A stretch of 64,000 nucleotides of DNA, from positions 3,835,001-3,899,000 of the forward strand of contig NZ_CP022957.1 of assembly GCF_002269385.1 (NCBI RefSeq). Direction: 5' to 3'. The DNA comes from Maribacter cobaltidurans. Lineage in GTDB: Bacteria; Bacteroidota; Bacteroidia; Flavobacteriales; Flavobacteriaceae. Each line of letters starts with the position of its first letter. Position 1 is the first letter of the stretch. Under the pieces are notes generated by a model. The model ran no database searches. It had not been told where the DNA came from and was given only the letters and a program-made list of their open reading frames with translations. Below are positions 17,296 through 27,800 of the stretch, piece after piece. Made by a program: the position numbers and the translations under genes.

Positions 17296-17832
17296 TTATT
17301 TCATAATAGGGGGTATAACAGAATAACCCCATTGCTCCAATAAACCCAATTTGTCGAAAAAGACTCCCTCATATACTATCTGCCCGTCATTATTAAAAGT
17401 TAAAATGCTCATACCTTCGATATGCCCAATTTTACCTGTTGGTGGGGTATTTGCATACATTCCTGTATTGGTTCCTGTGCCTGACCAATTCACGTAAGTT
17501 CTGTTTCCAACAACATTAATTTCTTTATCAACCATTTTAAAATTGGGCATTGCCGTATGCCAGAAATACATCGTCTTTAAAAGTTCGTTTTGGTTAGTTG
17601 AAACAATTTCACCGTTCACATTTCGAATCAAATTTTTAACGGATACGGAATCAATCAGTGTACTGTCGTTTTTACTCCAAGCGTAGAAGTAGGTTTTTGT
17701 AGCTTTTTTTAAAGTTGTCTCTAAACAGGTAGGTTTATGTAAATTTTCTGTGGTTTCACTCGAATTGATATTCTTACATGCAAAGACTATTAGGAATAGC
17801 ACCATAAAAAGTTTGAAATTGAGTTTTTCCAT
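17296..17832 (-). CDS. NTF2/SnoaL-like lipoprotein
   Basis: The ATG at 17832 is preferred because it places a clean lipoprotein signal (MEKLNFKLFMVLFLIVFAC) at the very N-terminus; the ATG at 17853 adds seven residues. It encodes 178 residues. After the lipid cysteine there is a tether and a SnoaL-type domain with an acid helix near KTYFYAWSKNDSTLIDS and closing strands with YVNWSGTGTNTGMY and GMSILTFNNDG. These folds bind small hydrophobic molecules or catalyse isomerisation or aldol steps. It is divergent from the TPR kinase gene at 18020. Confidence 0.75.
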   Translation of the reverse strand: MEKLNFKLFMVLFLIVFACKNINSSETTENLHKPTCLETTLKKATKTYFYAWSKNDSTLIDSVSVKNLIRNVNGEIVSTNQNELLKTMYFWHTAMPNFKMVDKEINVVGNRTYVNWSGTGTNTGMYANTPPTGKIGHIEGMSILTFNNDGQIVYEGVFFDKLGLLEQWGYSVIPPIMK

Positions 17833-18019
17833 AACGGACTTTTCGCAAAACATTTCATTACTTTAAAAGAAAGTATAAATTCTTAGAATAGAGAAGGGTA
17901 GAGTATGAGTAGTTGTATATTCTGTCCGAATACTCTTATTTTTTGATCAAAAGATATCTGCATATATTATTGTACATTTATTGAGAACTCATTTTCCCTA
18001 GTGAGAATCAATTCGCAAA

Positions 18020-19981
18020 ATGAGTATTGTATATCAAAGAATCAGATTTGTGTTTTTATTGTCCTTTTTTGGGCTATACCTTAGCTATGGACAAATTGTT
18101 GATTTAAACAATGAACATCCGTATAAAAAAGTGTTCGTTGACACCGATAATTTTGGAGCATCCTATTTAGATACCCTTAATCAGGCTTATCGCAAAATGA
18201 AGGTAGACTCTGTTCAGTTCTCCATTCTGAATGATTTAGCGTATTACTGGCATACCCGTAATTTGAATACTGCTATGAATTTTACCCAAAAAGGTCTTCA
18301 GCTCACTTTTTCAAAAAACAATAAGCTTTGGAACGGTAGGTTTCAAATCACCCAAGGAGCCGTTCTTTTACGAATGGAAAAATTAGATAGTGCCCAACAA
18401 GTTTTGGAATCTGCCAAAGAAAAAGTACCTGAATCTGATTTACCTTTTTTAAACACTCAATTAGGCTATGTTTTTGAACGAAGGGGACAATTGGATAAAG
18501 CGGCAGATTATGCCTTAAGAGCATTAGATTTAGGTGAGAAGCTAAACGATAACAAGGCCAAAGCAATGGCTTATAGTGATTTAAGTAATCTTTTTTGGAA
18601 GCAATCAAAATTTGAATCTGGACTTGAGTATGGTCTACGTTCCCTAAAATATTTTGAAACCTGGGGTATTACCGATTTAGACTATGACTTTACCCTATAC
18701 GTAGTTGGAAATAATTATTTGGCTTTAAAGGAGTATGAAAAGGCTAGGTCATACTATGAACACTCCATAATCATTGGCGAGCGTTATGGGTTTTATAATA
18801 ATTTGAGTGATGTCTATATTTCATTAGTTGATCTCTATACCCATTTTGGTGATTTTAAAAGAGCAAGTGAAGCCGGTAGAAATGCCGTGAAATATGCAGA
18901 ACTCTTAGATAATAACTTTATGATCATGCGTTCTTGGCTTGCTATCGGAAAAATGCAGAACAAGAGGGGAAACTTTACGGATGCTATTGAAGGACTCAAA
19001 AAATCTATTTCTGTTGCAACCAAGAATTTTGGGGATGCTTATTATTTGAGCGATGCATATAATGAATTGAGTAATGCGTATGCCAAAAGCAACGATTATA
19101 AAAATGCATATTCGGCGTTTGCAGTCTATGATTCCTTAAAAAGTGAAGTCTTTACCGCAGAAGCCGATCAGCGTATCTCGCAATTAAGAACTGAGTTCGA
19201 TGTAGCTCAAAAAGAGGGGACGATAGAATTACAGCAAACACAAATTAAAAAGCAACAGATCCGTCAACAGCTCATTATCGTTATAACAGTACTATTGTTA
19301 TTATTACTGATATTGGCATATAAAGCTATTTCTAATAATAGTAAGAAAAATAGATTATTGGAGAAGAAAAATAAGGAGAAGGAATTTTTGTTGAAAGAAA
19401 TACACCATCGAGTAAAGAACAATTTAGAGATTGTGTCCAGTTTACTTTCTTTACAAGCCTCACAAATAGAAGATCCGAATATATTAGAGGCCATGGAGCA
19501 AAGTCAGCATCGTGTGCACAGTATGGGAATGATTCATCAAAATCTCTATTTGGGCGAAAAATTAGCCGCCATAGAAATGAAGGATTATTTTGAGAACCTA
19601 ACTGATTATATCATTCATTCTTATGGAAAGAGTCATCAAGTCAACATAAGTTTAGAAATGGAAAAACTTGAACTTGATGTAGATATGGCGATACCTATAG
19701 GTCTTATTGTCAATGAGTTGATTACAAACTCTTTAAAATATGCTTTTCCTGATGGGAGGAAAGGTCACATATACTTAGCGTTAAATACAAATGAGGACTT
19801 ACTTATTTTAGAAGTTCGCGATAATGGTATTGGCATGATAGCGGATAAGCTACACGATGCTACAGGTTTTGGTACACATTTGGTGAATTTGTTGGTAAAG
19901 CAATTAGATGGAAAGATGGTTCTAGTTACAAATAAAGGAACCTCTGTATCCATACAATTTCAAAATAAGAAGGCCGCCTAA
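18020..19981 (+). CDS. TPR-sensor histidine kinase, HisKA_2 type
   Basis: The protein has 653 residues. A signal peptide or first helix covers residues 1-25, then about ten TPR-like helical hairpins (60-390), a transmembrane helix at about 414-432 and a coiled coil. The phosphorylation region EIHHRVKNNLEIVSSLLSLQ has His462/463, and the ATPase has NELITNSLKYAF (N-box) and DNGIGM. HisKA_2 kinases often pair with LytTR or ANTAR regulators. The stop overlaps the start of the LytTR regulator gene by one base (TAATG), so the two are a cognate pair. The TPR domain lies outside the cytoplasm and may read a protein or peptide signal (inference). Confidence 0.92.
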   Translation: MSIVYQRIRFVFLLSFFGLYLSYGQIVDLNNEHPYKKVFVDTDNFGASYLDTLNQAYRKMKVDSVQFSILNDLAYYWHTRNLNTAMNFTQKGLQLTFSKNNKLWNGRFQITQGAVLLRMEKLDSAQQVLESAKEKVPESDLPFLNTQLGYVFERRGQLDKAADYALRALDLGEKLNDNKAKAMAYSDLSNLFWKQSKFESGLEYGLRSLKYFETWGITDLDYDFTLYVVGNNYLALKEYEKARSYYEHSIIIGERYGFYNNLSDVYISLVDLYTHFGDFKRASEAGRNAVKYAELLDNNFMIMRSWLAIGKMQNKRGNFTDAIEGLKKSISVATKNFGDAYYLSDAYNELSNAYAKSNDYKNAYSAFAVYDSLKSEVFTAEADQRISQLRTEFDVAQKEGTIELQQTQIKKQQIRQQLIIVITVLLLLLLILAYKAISNNSKKNRLLEKKNKEKEFLLKEIHHRVKNNLEIVSSLLSLQASQIEDPNILEAMEQSQHRVHSMGMIHQNLYLGEKLAAIEMKDYFENLTDYIIHSYGKSHQVNISLEMEKLELDVDMAIPIGLIVNELITNSLKYAFPDGRKGHIYLALNTNEDLLILEVRDNGIGMIADKLHDATGFGTHLVNLLVKQLDGKMVLVTNKGTSVSIQFQNKKAA

Positions 19982-20715
19982 TGGAGAAGGAAAAGGTATC
20001 GATATTAATTGTTGAGGATGATATGATCATTGCTGCTAACTTATCCATTCAGTTGACCAGCCTTGGTTACGAAGTTACTGGTATTTTACCAAGAGGAGAA
20101 GAAGCCGTAAAACATGTGAGGGAAAATGCACCACAGATATTGCTTATGGATATCAATTTAAAAGGAGCGATTAGCGGAATTGAAACAGCGAAAGCAATTC
20201 AAAAATCGAATGATATTCCCATAATATATCTTACTGCGAATAGCGACGATGTTACTTTTGAAAAAGCCAAAGAAACCCATCCGAAGGCATTTATCACGAA
20301 ACCGTTTAATAAGTTGAGTTTACAGCGTACCATAGCTTTGGTAGTGGAATCAATTAAAGATGATAAAGAGCCGGGGCAAAATATTCAGGATATAGAAGTT
20401 CTCGAAGACAGAATTTTTGTTCGCCATAATGGAAGAATGGAAAAATTACTTTTGGAAGACATACTATACATTGAGGCTGATCGAAATTATTGCACTCTAA
20501 TTACCGCAAACGTTAAGTATATGCTTACCTGTACCTTAAAGGTCTTAGAAGAAAAACTTCCAAAACATAAATTCGTTCGTGTACACCGTTCTTATATAAT
20601 CAATATATCAAGATTAGATATTTTGGCCGACGGTCATTTAGAAATCGGCAGAAAGGTTATACCTATCGGTAAGTCTTATAAGGGGATGTTATTAAGTAGA
20701 TTACGTACAGTTTAG
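19981..20715 (+). CDS. LytTR-family response regulator
   Basis: The protein has 244 residues. The receiver has E12-D13-D14, phospho-acceptor D57 and K107. The LytTR DNA-binding domain spans about 140-244, with ILYIEADRNYCTLIT and FVRVHRSYIINI. It is translationally coupled to the HisKA_2 kinase upstream. Members bind direct repeats about 21 bp apart. Its own target is not evident near this operon. The paired LytTR operators at 33.2 and 35.8 kb are closer to a different regulator (37689-38444) and are assigned to that one. Confidence 0.93.
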   Translation: MEKEKVSILIVEDDMIIAANLSIQLTSLGYEVTGILPRGEEAVKHVRENAPQILLMDINLKGAISGIETAKAIQKSNDIPIIYLTANSDDVTFEKAKETHPKAFITKPFNKLSLQRTIALVVESIKDDKEPGQNIQDIEVLEDRIFVRHNGRMEKLLLEDILYIEADRNYCTLITANVKYMLTCTLKVLEEKLPKHKFVRVHRSYIINISRLDILADGHLEIGRKVIPIGKSYKGMLLSRLRTV

Positions 20716-20776
20716 TTTACTGAAATCTATTTAAAAAAGTGGAGATGATTTACTGGGCAACTTCATATTTTGAAGC

Positions 20777-20816
20777 AAAAACCCCCAATGGTTTAAAGCA
20801 TTGAGGGTTTATTTTT
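20777..20816. terminator. Bidirectional intrinsic terminator
   Basis: AACCCcCAATG at 20779-20789 pairs with CATTGaGGGTT at 20799-20809 around a short loop, with an A-run on the left and TTATTTTT on the right. It sits between the convergent LytTR regulator and RNA helicase genes and can serve both strands. Confidence 0.8.
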
Positions 20817-20835
20817 CGATTCTTTTTAAATCCAT

Positions 20836-22128
20836 CTAGTTTCTGCTTCTAGAATCATTTCGCTTTTTAGGTTTACTTGTATTCCTGTTATTTTTTCCTC
20901 GGAAATTCTTGCCGCCAGTTCTGTTTTTAGTACCTGAACTTCCTGAGCCTTTAGATGGTCTTGCAGGTCGATCATTTTTCTCTTCAGGAGTATCGTCCAC
21001 AAACTGATGCTCCGGCATTCGAGGAACAGATTGCTTTATCAGCTTTTCAATGTCTCGGAGGTAGGGTCTTTCGTCCTTATCGCAGAACGACAATGCGATA
21101 CCGCTGGCATTTGCCCTTCCTGTCCTACCAATTCTATGCACATAGGTTTCCGATACGTTGGGAAGATCGTAATTTACCACCAAGGAAAGTTCGTCCACAT
21201 CAATGCCCCGGGCTGCGATATCGGTAGCGATCAAAACCCTTAGCTTACCATCTTTAAAATCACCCAAAGCCTTTTGTCTGGCGGTTTGCGACTTATTTCC
21301 GTGGATGGCAGCAGATTTGATACCGGCCTGCGATAATTTTTTTACGATTTTATTGGCACCATGTTTTGTGCGGGAAAATACCAATACCGAGTCTTTTGGT
21401 CTTTCGTTTAACAAATGCACCAAAAGCTTAGGTTTATTTTGCTTACTTACAAAGTAAATACCTTGTTCAACCTTTTCCGCCGTGGCCTGCTCCGGTTTGA
21501 TGGTCACACGTTCAAAATCACCTAACATGGATTTGGACAGTTGAACGATGGCTTGTGGCATGGTTGCGGAAAAGAAAAGCGATTGCCTTTTAGCAGGTAG
21601 TTTCGCTATGATTTTCTTCACATCATGAATAAAGCCCATATCCAACATCTGGTCTGCTTCGTCCAAAACCACAAACTCAAGGTCCCTAAAAGAAATATAA
21701 CCTTGGTTCATAAGATCCAAAAGCCTACCAGGGGTAGCAATTAGGATATCTACGCCACTTTTCAGGGCATTCACTTGTTTGCCTTGTTTAACCCCTCCAA
21801 AAATCACCGTATTTCTTAATCCGGTATATTTTCCATAGGCGGTCATGCTTTCACCAATTTGTATGGCCAATTCCCGTGTGGGTGTTACGATCAAGGCTTT
21901 TACTTTTCTTGATTTCTGATTAAGGCTAATGCTTTCATATAAATGGTGAAGGATCGGAATTCCAAAAGCAGCGGTCTTTCCGGTACCGGTCTGGGCTACA
22001 CCTAATAAATCCTTCTTTTGTAATAATACAGGAATGGCCTGTTGTTGTATTGGGGTAGGGTGGGTATATCCTTCAGCTTCTACGGCCTTTAGAATGGGTT
22101 CGGCTAAGCCGAGTTCTTTAAATGTCAT
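20836..22128 (-). CDS. DEAD-box RNA helicase, RhlE-like
   Basis: The protein has 430 residues. All core motifs are visible: a Q motif near residue 25, Walker A AQTGTGKT (45-52), PTRELA, TPGRL, DEAD (about 155), SAT, the RGID motif as ARGIDV, and HRIGRTGR. The C-terminal ~65 residues are basic, low in complexity and rich in Ser, Gly, Asn, Arg and Lys, a usual RNA-binding tail. Such enzymes remodel RNA duplexes in ribosome assembly, decay or cold adaptation. Cytoplasmic. Convergent with the LytTR gene and not in an operon. Confidence 0.95.
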   Translation of the reverse strand: MTFKELGLAEPILKAVEAEGYTHPTPIQQQAIPVLLQKKDLLGVAQTGTGKTAAFGIPILHHLYESISLNQKSRKVKALIVTPTRELAIQIGESMTAYGKYTGLRNTVIFGGVKQGKQVNALKSGVDILIATPGRLLDLMNQGYISFRDLEFVVLDEADQMLDMGFIHDVKKIIAKLPAKRQSLFFSATMPQAIVQLSKSMLGDFERVTIKPEQATAEKVEQGIYFVSKQNKPKLLVHLLNERPKDSVLVFSRTKHGANKIVKKLSQAGIKSAAIHGNKSQTARQKALGDFKDGKLRVLIATDIAARGIDVDELSLVVNYDLPNVSETYVHRIGRTGRANASGIALSFCDKDERPYLRDIEKLIKQSVPRMPEHQFVDDTPEEKNDRPARPSKGSGSSGTKNRTGGKNFRGKNNRNTSKPKKRNDSRSRN

Positions 22129-22216
22129 AATTTTTTATAAGCGGCAAAGGTATGGTTATTTGTTTTAGCATGTTTCGGGTGTTACCTGCAATAGCACAAA
22201 TTATCGTAACCTGCAC

Positions 22217-23782
22217 CTAAAGTCCTGCAACGGCAGCTTCGGCACAACGTTCTCCGTCCATAGCGGCCGAAACAATACCACCGGCGTAACCCCCGCCTTC
22301 TCCACATGGAAACAATCCACTTATTTCAATGTGTTCTAAGTTCTCATTTCTTGGAATGGTCACGGCGGAGGAAGTTCTGGATTCCACACCCACGATGTTT
22401 GCCTCAGCGGTATAATAGCCATGCATTTTTTCACCGAAGGCCTTGAATCCAGCACGTAGGCGGCTACCGATAAGTTTGGGCAAAAGGGAGTGTAATGGGG
22501 CGGATTTCAAACCAGGTTGGTACGAAGTTATGTTTAAATCCGAAGAAAATCGACCTTCGACAAAATCCGTTAATCGCTGTGCCGGAGCTGTTTGCGACCT
22601 TCCTCCTGAAGTAAAGGCCAAACGTTCCAAATCTTTTTGATATTCAAGTCCTTTTAATGCACCGTAGTGTTCGTACTTGGGAATGTCCTCGTCCACATTA
22701 ATTTCAACAACAATACCGGAATTGGCAAATTGATTGTTACGTTTAGAGGGCGACATGCCGTTCACCACGACTTCACCTGGGGCGGTTGCAGCCGGTACTA
22801 TAAAGCCACCGGGACACATACAGAACGAATACACGCCTCGGCCTTTAACCTGTTCTACTAAACTGTAGGAGGCAGCGGGAAGCAACTCATTTCTTTGACC
22901 GGAACAGTGGTATTGAATACTGTCGATGATTTCTTGGGGATGTTCCACCCGAACCCCCATGGCAAAGCTCTTCGCCTCCAAGGCAACTTTCTTTTTGTGG
23001 AGCAGTTCAAAAATGTCTCGAGCGGAATGTCCGGTAGCCAGTATGACCCGTTCTACCGGAACTTCATTCTGATTTTGCAGAATAACGGAAACTATTCGAT
23101 TATTCTTAATAATGAAGTCGGTCACCCTAGTATTAAAGTGTACTTCACCACCATATTTCAGGATAGTTTCCCGCATGTTTTGTACAATTTTGGGCAATTT
23201 GTTCGTACCGATATGCGGATGGGCATCAATGAGGATATCTTCTTTGGCACCGTGATGGACAAGACTTTCAAAAATACGTCTCACGTCGCCCCGTTTTAAG
23301 CTACGGGTATAGAGCTTACCATCCGAGTAGGTGCCCGCACCCCCTTCACCAAAGCAGTAATTCGAATCTTCGCCTACGATATGGTCTTGATTGATAGCCT
23401 TGAGGTCACGTCTGCGGTCCTGTACATTTTTGCCACGTTCAAAAACAATGGGCTTGTACCCAAGTTCCAGACAGCGAAGTGCCGCCCACATTCCTGCGGG
23501 ACCAAATCCTATGATATGAATAGGTTTGGCTTTGGAAACATCTCGATAGTCAAATGTATATTCGGTTTTATCCAAGGTTTCGCCCTTCGTGTAAACCGCC
23601 AATTTATAATTAAAGTAAATGGTGGGTTTACGGGCATCGATGGATTTTCGAAGTATTTTAAAGTTGATTTCAGTAATGGACAACCCTAAACGATGGGCTA
23701 TTTTCTGCTGCAGTAGGCCTTTTTCTTCTTCAGCTTCCTCAACCTCCTTTAAGCTAACCCGTAATTGCATATTTCTGACCAT
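22217..23782 (-). CDS. FAD-dependent oxidoreductase of the uncharacterised YtfP-like / BaiN-related group
   Basis: The protein has 521 residues. An N-terminal segment with an RNA-binding-like look (about 1-80) precedes a Rossmann motif GFGPAGMWAALRCLELG and then FERGKNVQDRRRD. Further along are FGEGGAGTYSDGKLYTRS and a C-terminal GEGGGYAGGIVSAAMDG for FAD binding. This order is typical of a widespread family annotated only as FAD-dependent protein. Reaction unknown. The gene stands 30 bases downstream of the AraC regulator on the same strand but is probably not functionally linked. Start alternatives: ATG at 23782 or 23770. Confidence 0.87.
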   Translation of the reverse strand: MVRNMQLRVSLKEVEEAEEEKGLLQQKIAHRLGLSITEINFKILRKSIDARKPTIYFNYKLAVYTKGETLDKTEYTFDYRDVSKAKPIHIIGFGPAGMWAALRCLELGYKPIVFERGKNVQDRRRDLKAINQDHIVGEDSNYCFGEGGAGTYSDGKLYTRSLKRGDVRRIFESLVHHGAKEDILIDAHPHIGTNKLPKIVQNMRETILKYGGEVHFNTRVTDFIIKNNRIVSVILQNQNEVPVERVILATGHSARDIFELLHKKKVALEAKSFAMGVRVEHPQEIIDSIQYHCSGQRNELLPAASYSLVEQVKGRGVYSFCMCPGGFIVPAATAPGEVVVNGMSPSKRNNQFANSGIVVEINVDEDIPKYEHYGALKGLEYQKDLERLAFTSGGRSQTAPAQRLTDFVEGRFSSDLNITSYQPGLKSAPLHSLLPKLIGSRLRAGFKAFGEKMHGYYTAEANIVGVESRTSSAVTIPRNENLEHIEISGLFPCGEGGGYAGGIVSAAMDGERCAEAAVAGL

Positions 23783-23812
23783 GAGGTAAAATTACTCGAA
23801 ATAAAATGATAG

Positions 23813-24682
23813 TTAGCGTGGACCGAACTCCTTTTTATAGGCCGATGGCGTTCTACGGGTATTCGCTTTAAACTGTTTGTTAAAGTTGGACAAGGTTTGG
23901 AAACCGCTTTCGTAACAGGCCTGTGAAGCATTCATATTATGGTCTAGTAAAAGCTTACAGGCATGGCCTATCCGAATTTCGCTGACGAATTCGGAAAATG
24001 TTTTGTTGGCGTGCACCTTGAAATACCGGCTAAAAGAAGTAGGGGTCATATTGGTCAATTCCGCCAATTCCTCTAAAGTTATTTTTCTTTGGAAGTGTTT
24101 CATGACATAGTCATATACCTTATTCATGCGTTCCGTATCTCCTTGCTTAAGCGAGTTTATGTACCCAGGGCTTGCCAATACTTCCATTTCTTTGGTCTCG
24201 CTCAAGAGGTTTAATATTTTTAAAAGCTCCAAAACGCGTTCCAATCCTTCCAATTGAAGCAAATTCTGCATTAATGTTTTAATTTCCTGGGATGTGTCTC
24301 CATTGATAAGTAACCCCCTAAGGCTTTTCTGAAAAAGTTGGTTCAACTTAAGTCCCTCTTCTTTCTGTAAAAGGTGTTCTCCTAAAAAATTTCCGTTGAA
24401 ATACACAACTATTCCTTCAGAATAGGCTTTATGGCTAGGTAATTGACTGTCAAAGTCACTTTTCCATAAATGGGGCAAGTTGGGCCCTGTAAAGGTAATT
24501 TCCCCTTCCTTGTAGGGTCGAATACTATCCCCAATAAACTGCGTGCCCCTTCCCTTTAGAACCAGAAACAACTGGTATTCTTGGTGAAAATGCCAATTAG
24601 GGTCGAACAGCGGTTGTTTCAACGCTTTGGCGACCAAGGCATGGGATTCGGGAATTGGTGATTTTTCTAGCGCTAATTTCAT
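23813..24682 (-). CDS. AraC-family transcription regulator with cupin sensor
   Basis: The protein has 289 residues. The N-terminal cupin-like domain (about 20-150) contains HFHQEYQLFLVLKGRGTQFIG and FTGPNLPHLW, typical of sugar-sensing AraC proteins. The C-terminal double HTH (about 190-289) has TLEELAELTNMTPTSFSRYF and the family signature near ACYESGFQTLSNFNKQFK. It is divergent from the ThuA/dehydrogenase operon that starts at 24856, so it probably controls that operon. The ligand is likely a sugar or keto-sugar (inference). Confidence 0.92.
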   Translation of the reverse strand: MKLALEKSPIPESHALVAKALKQPLFDPNWHFHQEYQLFLVLKGRGTQFIGDSIRPYKEGEITFTGPNLPHLWKSDFDSQLPSHKAYSEGIVVYFNGNFLGEHLLQKEEGLKLNQLFQKSLRGLLINGDTSQEIKTLMQNLLQLEGLERVLELLKILNLLSETKEMEVLASPGYINSLKQGDTERMNKVYDYVMKHFQRKITLEELAELTNMTPTSFSRYFKVHANKTFSEFVSEIRIGHACKLLLDHNMNASQACYESGFQTLSNFNKQFKANTRRTPSAYKKEFGPR

Positions 24683-24855
24683 ACTTCGTTTTGGATAAGA
24701 GATTTGGTTTTACGAAAACAAAACACTTATTTGCCAGTAAAAATACTATTTTGTTTTTAAACATGACAAAATACAGTCAGTATGAGATAAATGAAAGGAA
24801 TTTAATTTGTCAAATTATGATTAAAATTGGTACTTAATTTAATATCTGGCATTTT

Positions 24856-27800
24856 ATGAAGACGTTTTATAAGATATGTGCAGTATTGTTTGGTGTTTTT
24901 ATACTGATAACAAGCTGCAAATCGGAAAAGAAGGAAAAGGCATTTAAGGACGATTCTCCCCGAAGAATAGAAATGTTATTTCTGGGGCATTCCATTGAAC
25001 ATCACAATTCTGGTGCGTATTTCCCCATACTGGCTTCGGCCTTAACCAAGGATGGCATCAATATTACGTATACGGAAGATGTGAACGACTTAAATCCAGA
25101 GGAATTATCACTTTACGATGGACTGATAATCTACGCCAATCACGAAGAGATTACAGCCGCACAAGAAAAAGCCTTATTGGATTATGTTCGTGAAGGCCAT
25201 GCATTTATTCCTATTCATTCGGCCAGTTTTTGTTTTAAAAATTCACCGGAATATATAGACTTGGTCGGGGCGCAGTTCATGAGTCACGAGACGGGTACCT
25301 TCACGGCTGAAATTGTAGATAAGGAACATCCAATCACAAAGGACTTAAAACCTTTTGAAACCTGGGACGAAACCTACGTACACGATAAAATTGCGGATGA
25401 TATTCACGTTTTAATGGAACGTGTGGAGGGCGACCATAGGGAACCATGGACCTGGGTTAAGAATTATGGGGAAGGAAAAGTGTTCTACACCGCTTACGGT
25501 CATGACGAGCGCACTTGGAACAACCCTGGTTTCCAAAATTTGGTCAAGGAGGGAATTCTTTGGGCCGTTCCGGAAAAGGCAAAAGAAAATTGGATGGCTT
25601 TCGCCAGTGATATTCCTACTTTGAAATATGAGGATAGGGAAAATATTCCAAATTACGAGAAAAGGGACCCCGCTCCTAAATACCAATTGCCATTATCTCC
25701 CGAAGAGTCCCAGAAATTCATTCAGGTGCCCGCAGGCTTTGAAGTTGAATTGTTTGCTTCGGAACCGGATATCATAAATCCTATTGCCATGAACTGGGAT
25801 GAAAAAGGCCGACTTTGGGTGATTGAAACGGTGGATTACCCAAATACAGTACGAAACGATGATAGTATAGGTGATGATAAAGTAAAGATTTTAGAGGATA
25901 CCGATGGTGATGGTAAGGCAGATAAGGTCACTGTCTTCGCCGATAAACTGAACATCCCTACCAGTTTTGCTTTTTACGATGGCGGTATCGTAGTATCCCA
26001 AGCACCGGAATTCATCTTTTTAAAGGATACGAACGGGGACGACAAGGCAGACGTTCGGGAGACCCTAATAGAAGGCTGGGGTACTTTTGACACGCATGCA
26101 GGTCCTTCCAATTTACAATATGGAATTGACAATCAATTATATGGGGTAGTGGGCTACTCCGGATTTGAAGGTCAGATTTTTGGAACCGATTTTAAATTTA
26201 ACCAAAACGTGTATAGGTTCAATCCTAAAAAAAGCACCTTTGAAGTATTGACGAACACCTCAAATAATACGTGGGGATTAGGTTTGACCGAGGATAATTC
26301 AATCTTCGCATCTACGGCAAACAATACGCACAGCGTTTTTGTAGGCATACCCAATGCCAATTTTACCCATGTAAAAGGAATAGGAACGGATGGTAGTGCT
26401 AAAATAGATGGTCACTATGACATGCAACCTATTACGCCCAATTACCGACAGGTCGATGTTTTTGGTGGCTTTACGGCCGCTGCCGGACATCATTTCTATA
26501 CCGCTAGGGCTTACCCAGAAAAGTATTGGAACAAGATAGCATTTGTATGCGAGCCTACGGGAGGACTGGTGCACCAGGCAAGAATCGTAAAGGATGGCGC
26601 AGGATATGTAGAGGAAGATGCCGGTAATCTTTTCGCGTCCGCCGATGAATGGTCTTCCCCAGTGGAAGCCAAAGTGGGTCCGGATGGTGTGGTCTGGGTC
26701 GCGGACTGGTATAATTTTATTGTACAGCACAATCCCACCCCAAATAAGGATAGGGGCGGTTATGATGCAGAAAATGGGGATGGAAATGCCTATGTGAATC
26801 CATTACGTGATAAGGCTCATGGCAGGATTTACAGGATAGTTCCAAAATATGACTATTCCTACGAACCCATAACACTGTCTAATGATGATCCGGATAAATT
26901 GGTAGATGCTTTAAGCAACGATAATCAATTTTGGAGATTGACCGCTCAACGTCTTTTGGTGGAACGAGGAGAAACCGATGTTTTAAATGACCTGTATAAA
27001 TTGGCGAATACAAAAGAGGTTGACAGCGAAGGCTTGAATAATGTCGCGTTACATGCACTTTGGACGATTGATGGTCTAGGTGCTTTGGAATCTGACAGTA
27101 ATGCACTAGGTGTGGTGAAAGGAGCGCTATATCATAAGGCTGCCGGCGTTCGTAAAGCGGCCATCCAGTTATTGCCTCGAAATGATGATTCTGACGATGC
27201 CTTGTTTAAGGCGAATACCCTGAACGATCGCGAACCGAATGTACAGCTAGAGGCGCTGCTTTATTTTTCGGAAAGGCCATCCTCACAAAAGGTAGGTTCT
27301 TTGCTCTATGATTTAGGCAGAAACGAAGCTGTTTTAAACGATGAGTGGATGTTCAAAGGAATATATGCTGCATCTGCTCAACATAGTGATGGGTTTTTAA
27401 ACGCCTTTACACAGGATAACCCAACGTATGAAATGCCTGTAGAAACTACCAGTGATATAGGAGCAATGGATTACAATGATTCGGAATGGGAGACTATGGA
27501 TTTACCGCAATACATAGAGGATGCAGGATTGGATATAGACGGGATTATTTGGTTTAGAAAGGAAATCTCCTTACCATCATCGGCCTCGGATAAAGTAGGT
27601 ATAATTTCCTTGGGACCCGTTGATGATTCCGATGTAACATATATCAATGGAACCGAAGTTGGAAGTATGGCGGCCAGTTATAAATCCATGCGAAAATATG
27701 ATATCCCGAAAGGCGTATTAAGAGCAGGGAAAAATGTTATTGCCGTACGCGTGGACGATACTGGTGGTGAAGGCGGAATTTATGGTAGAAGTTGGTCAAT

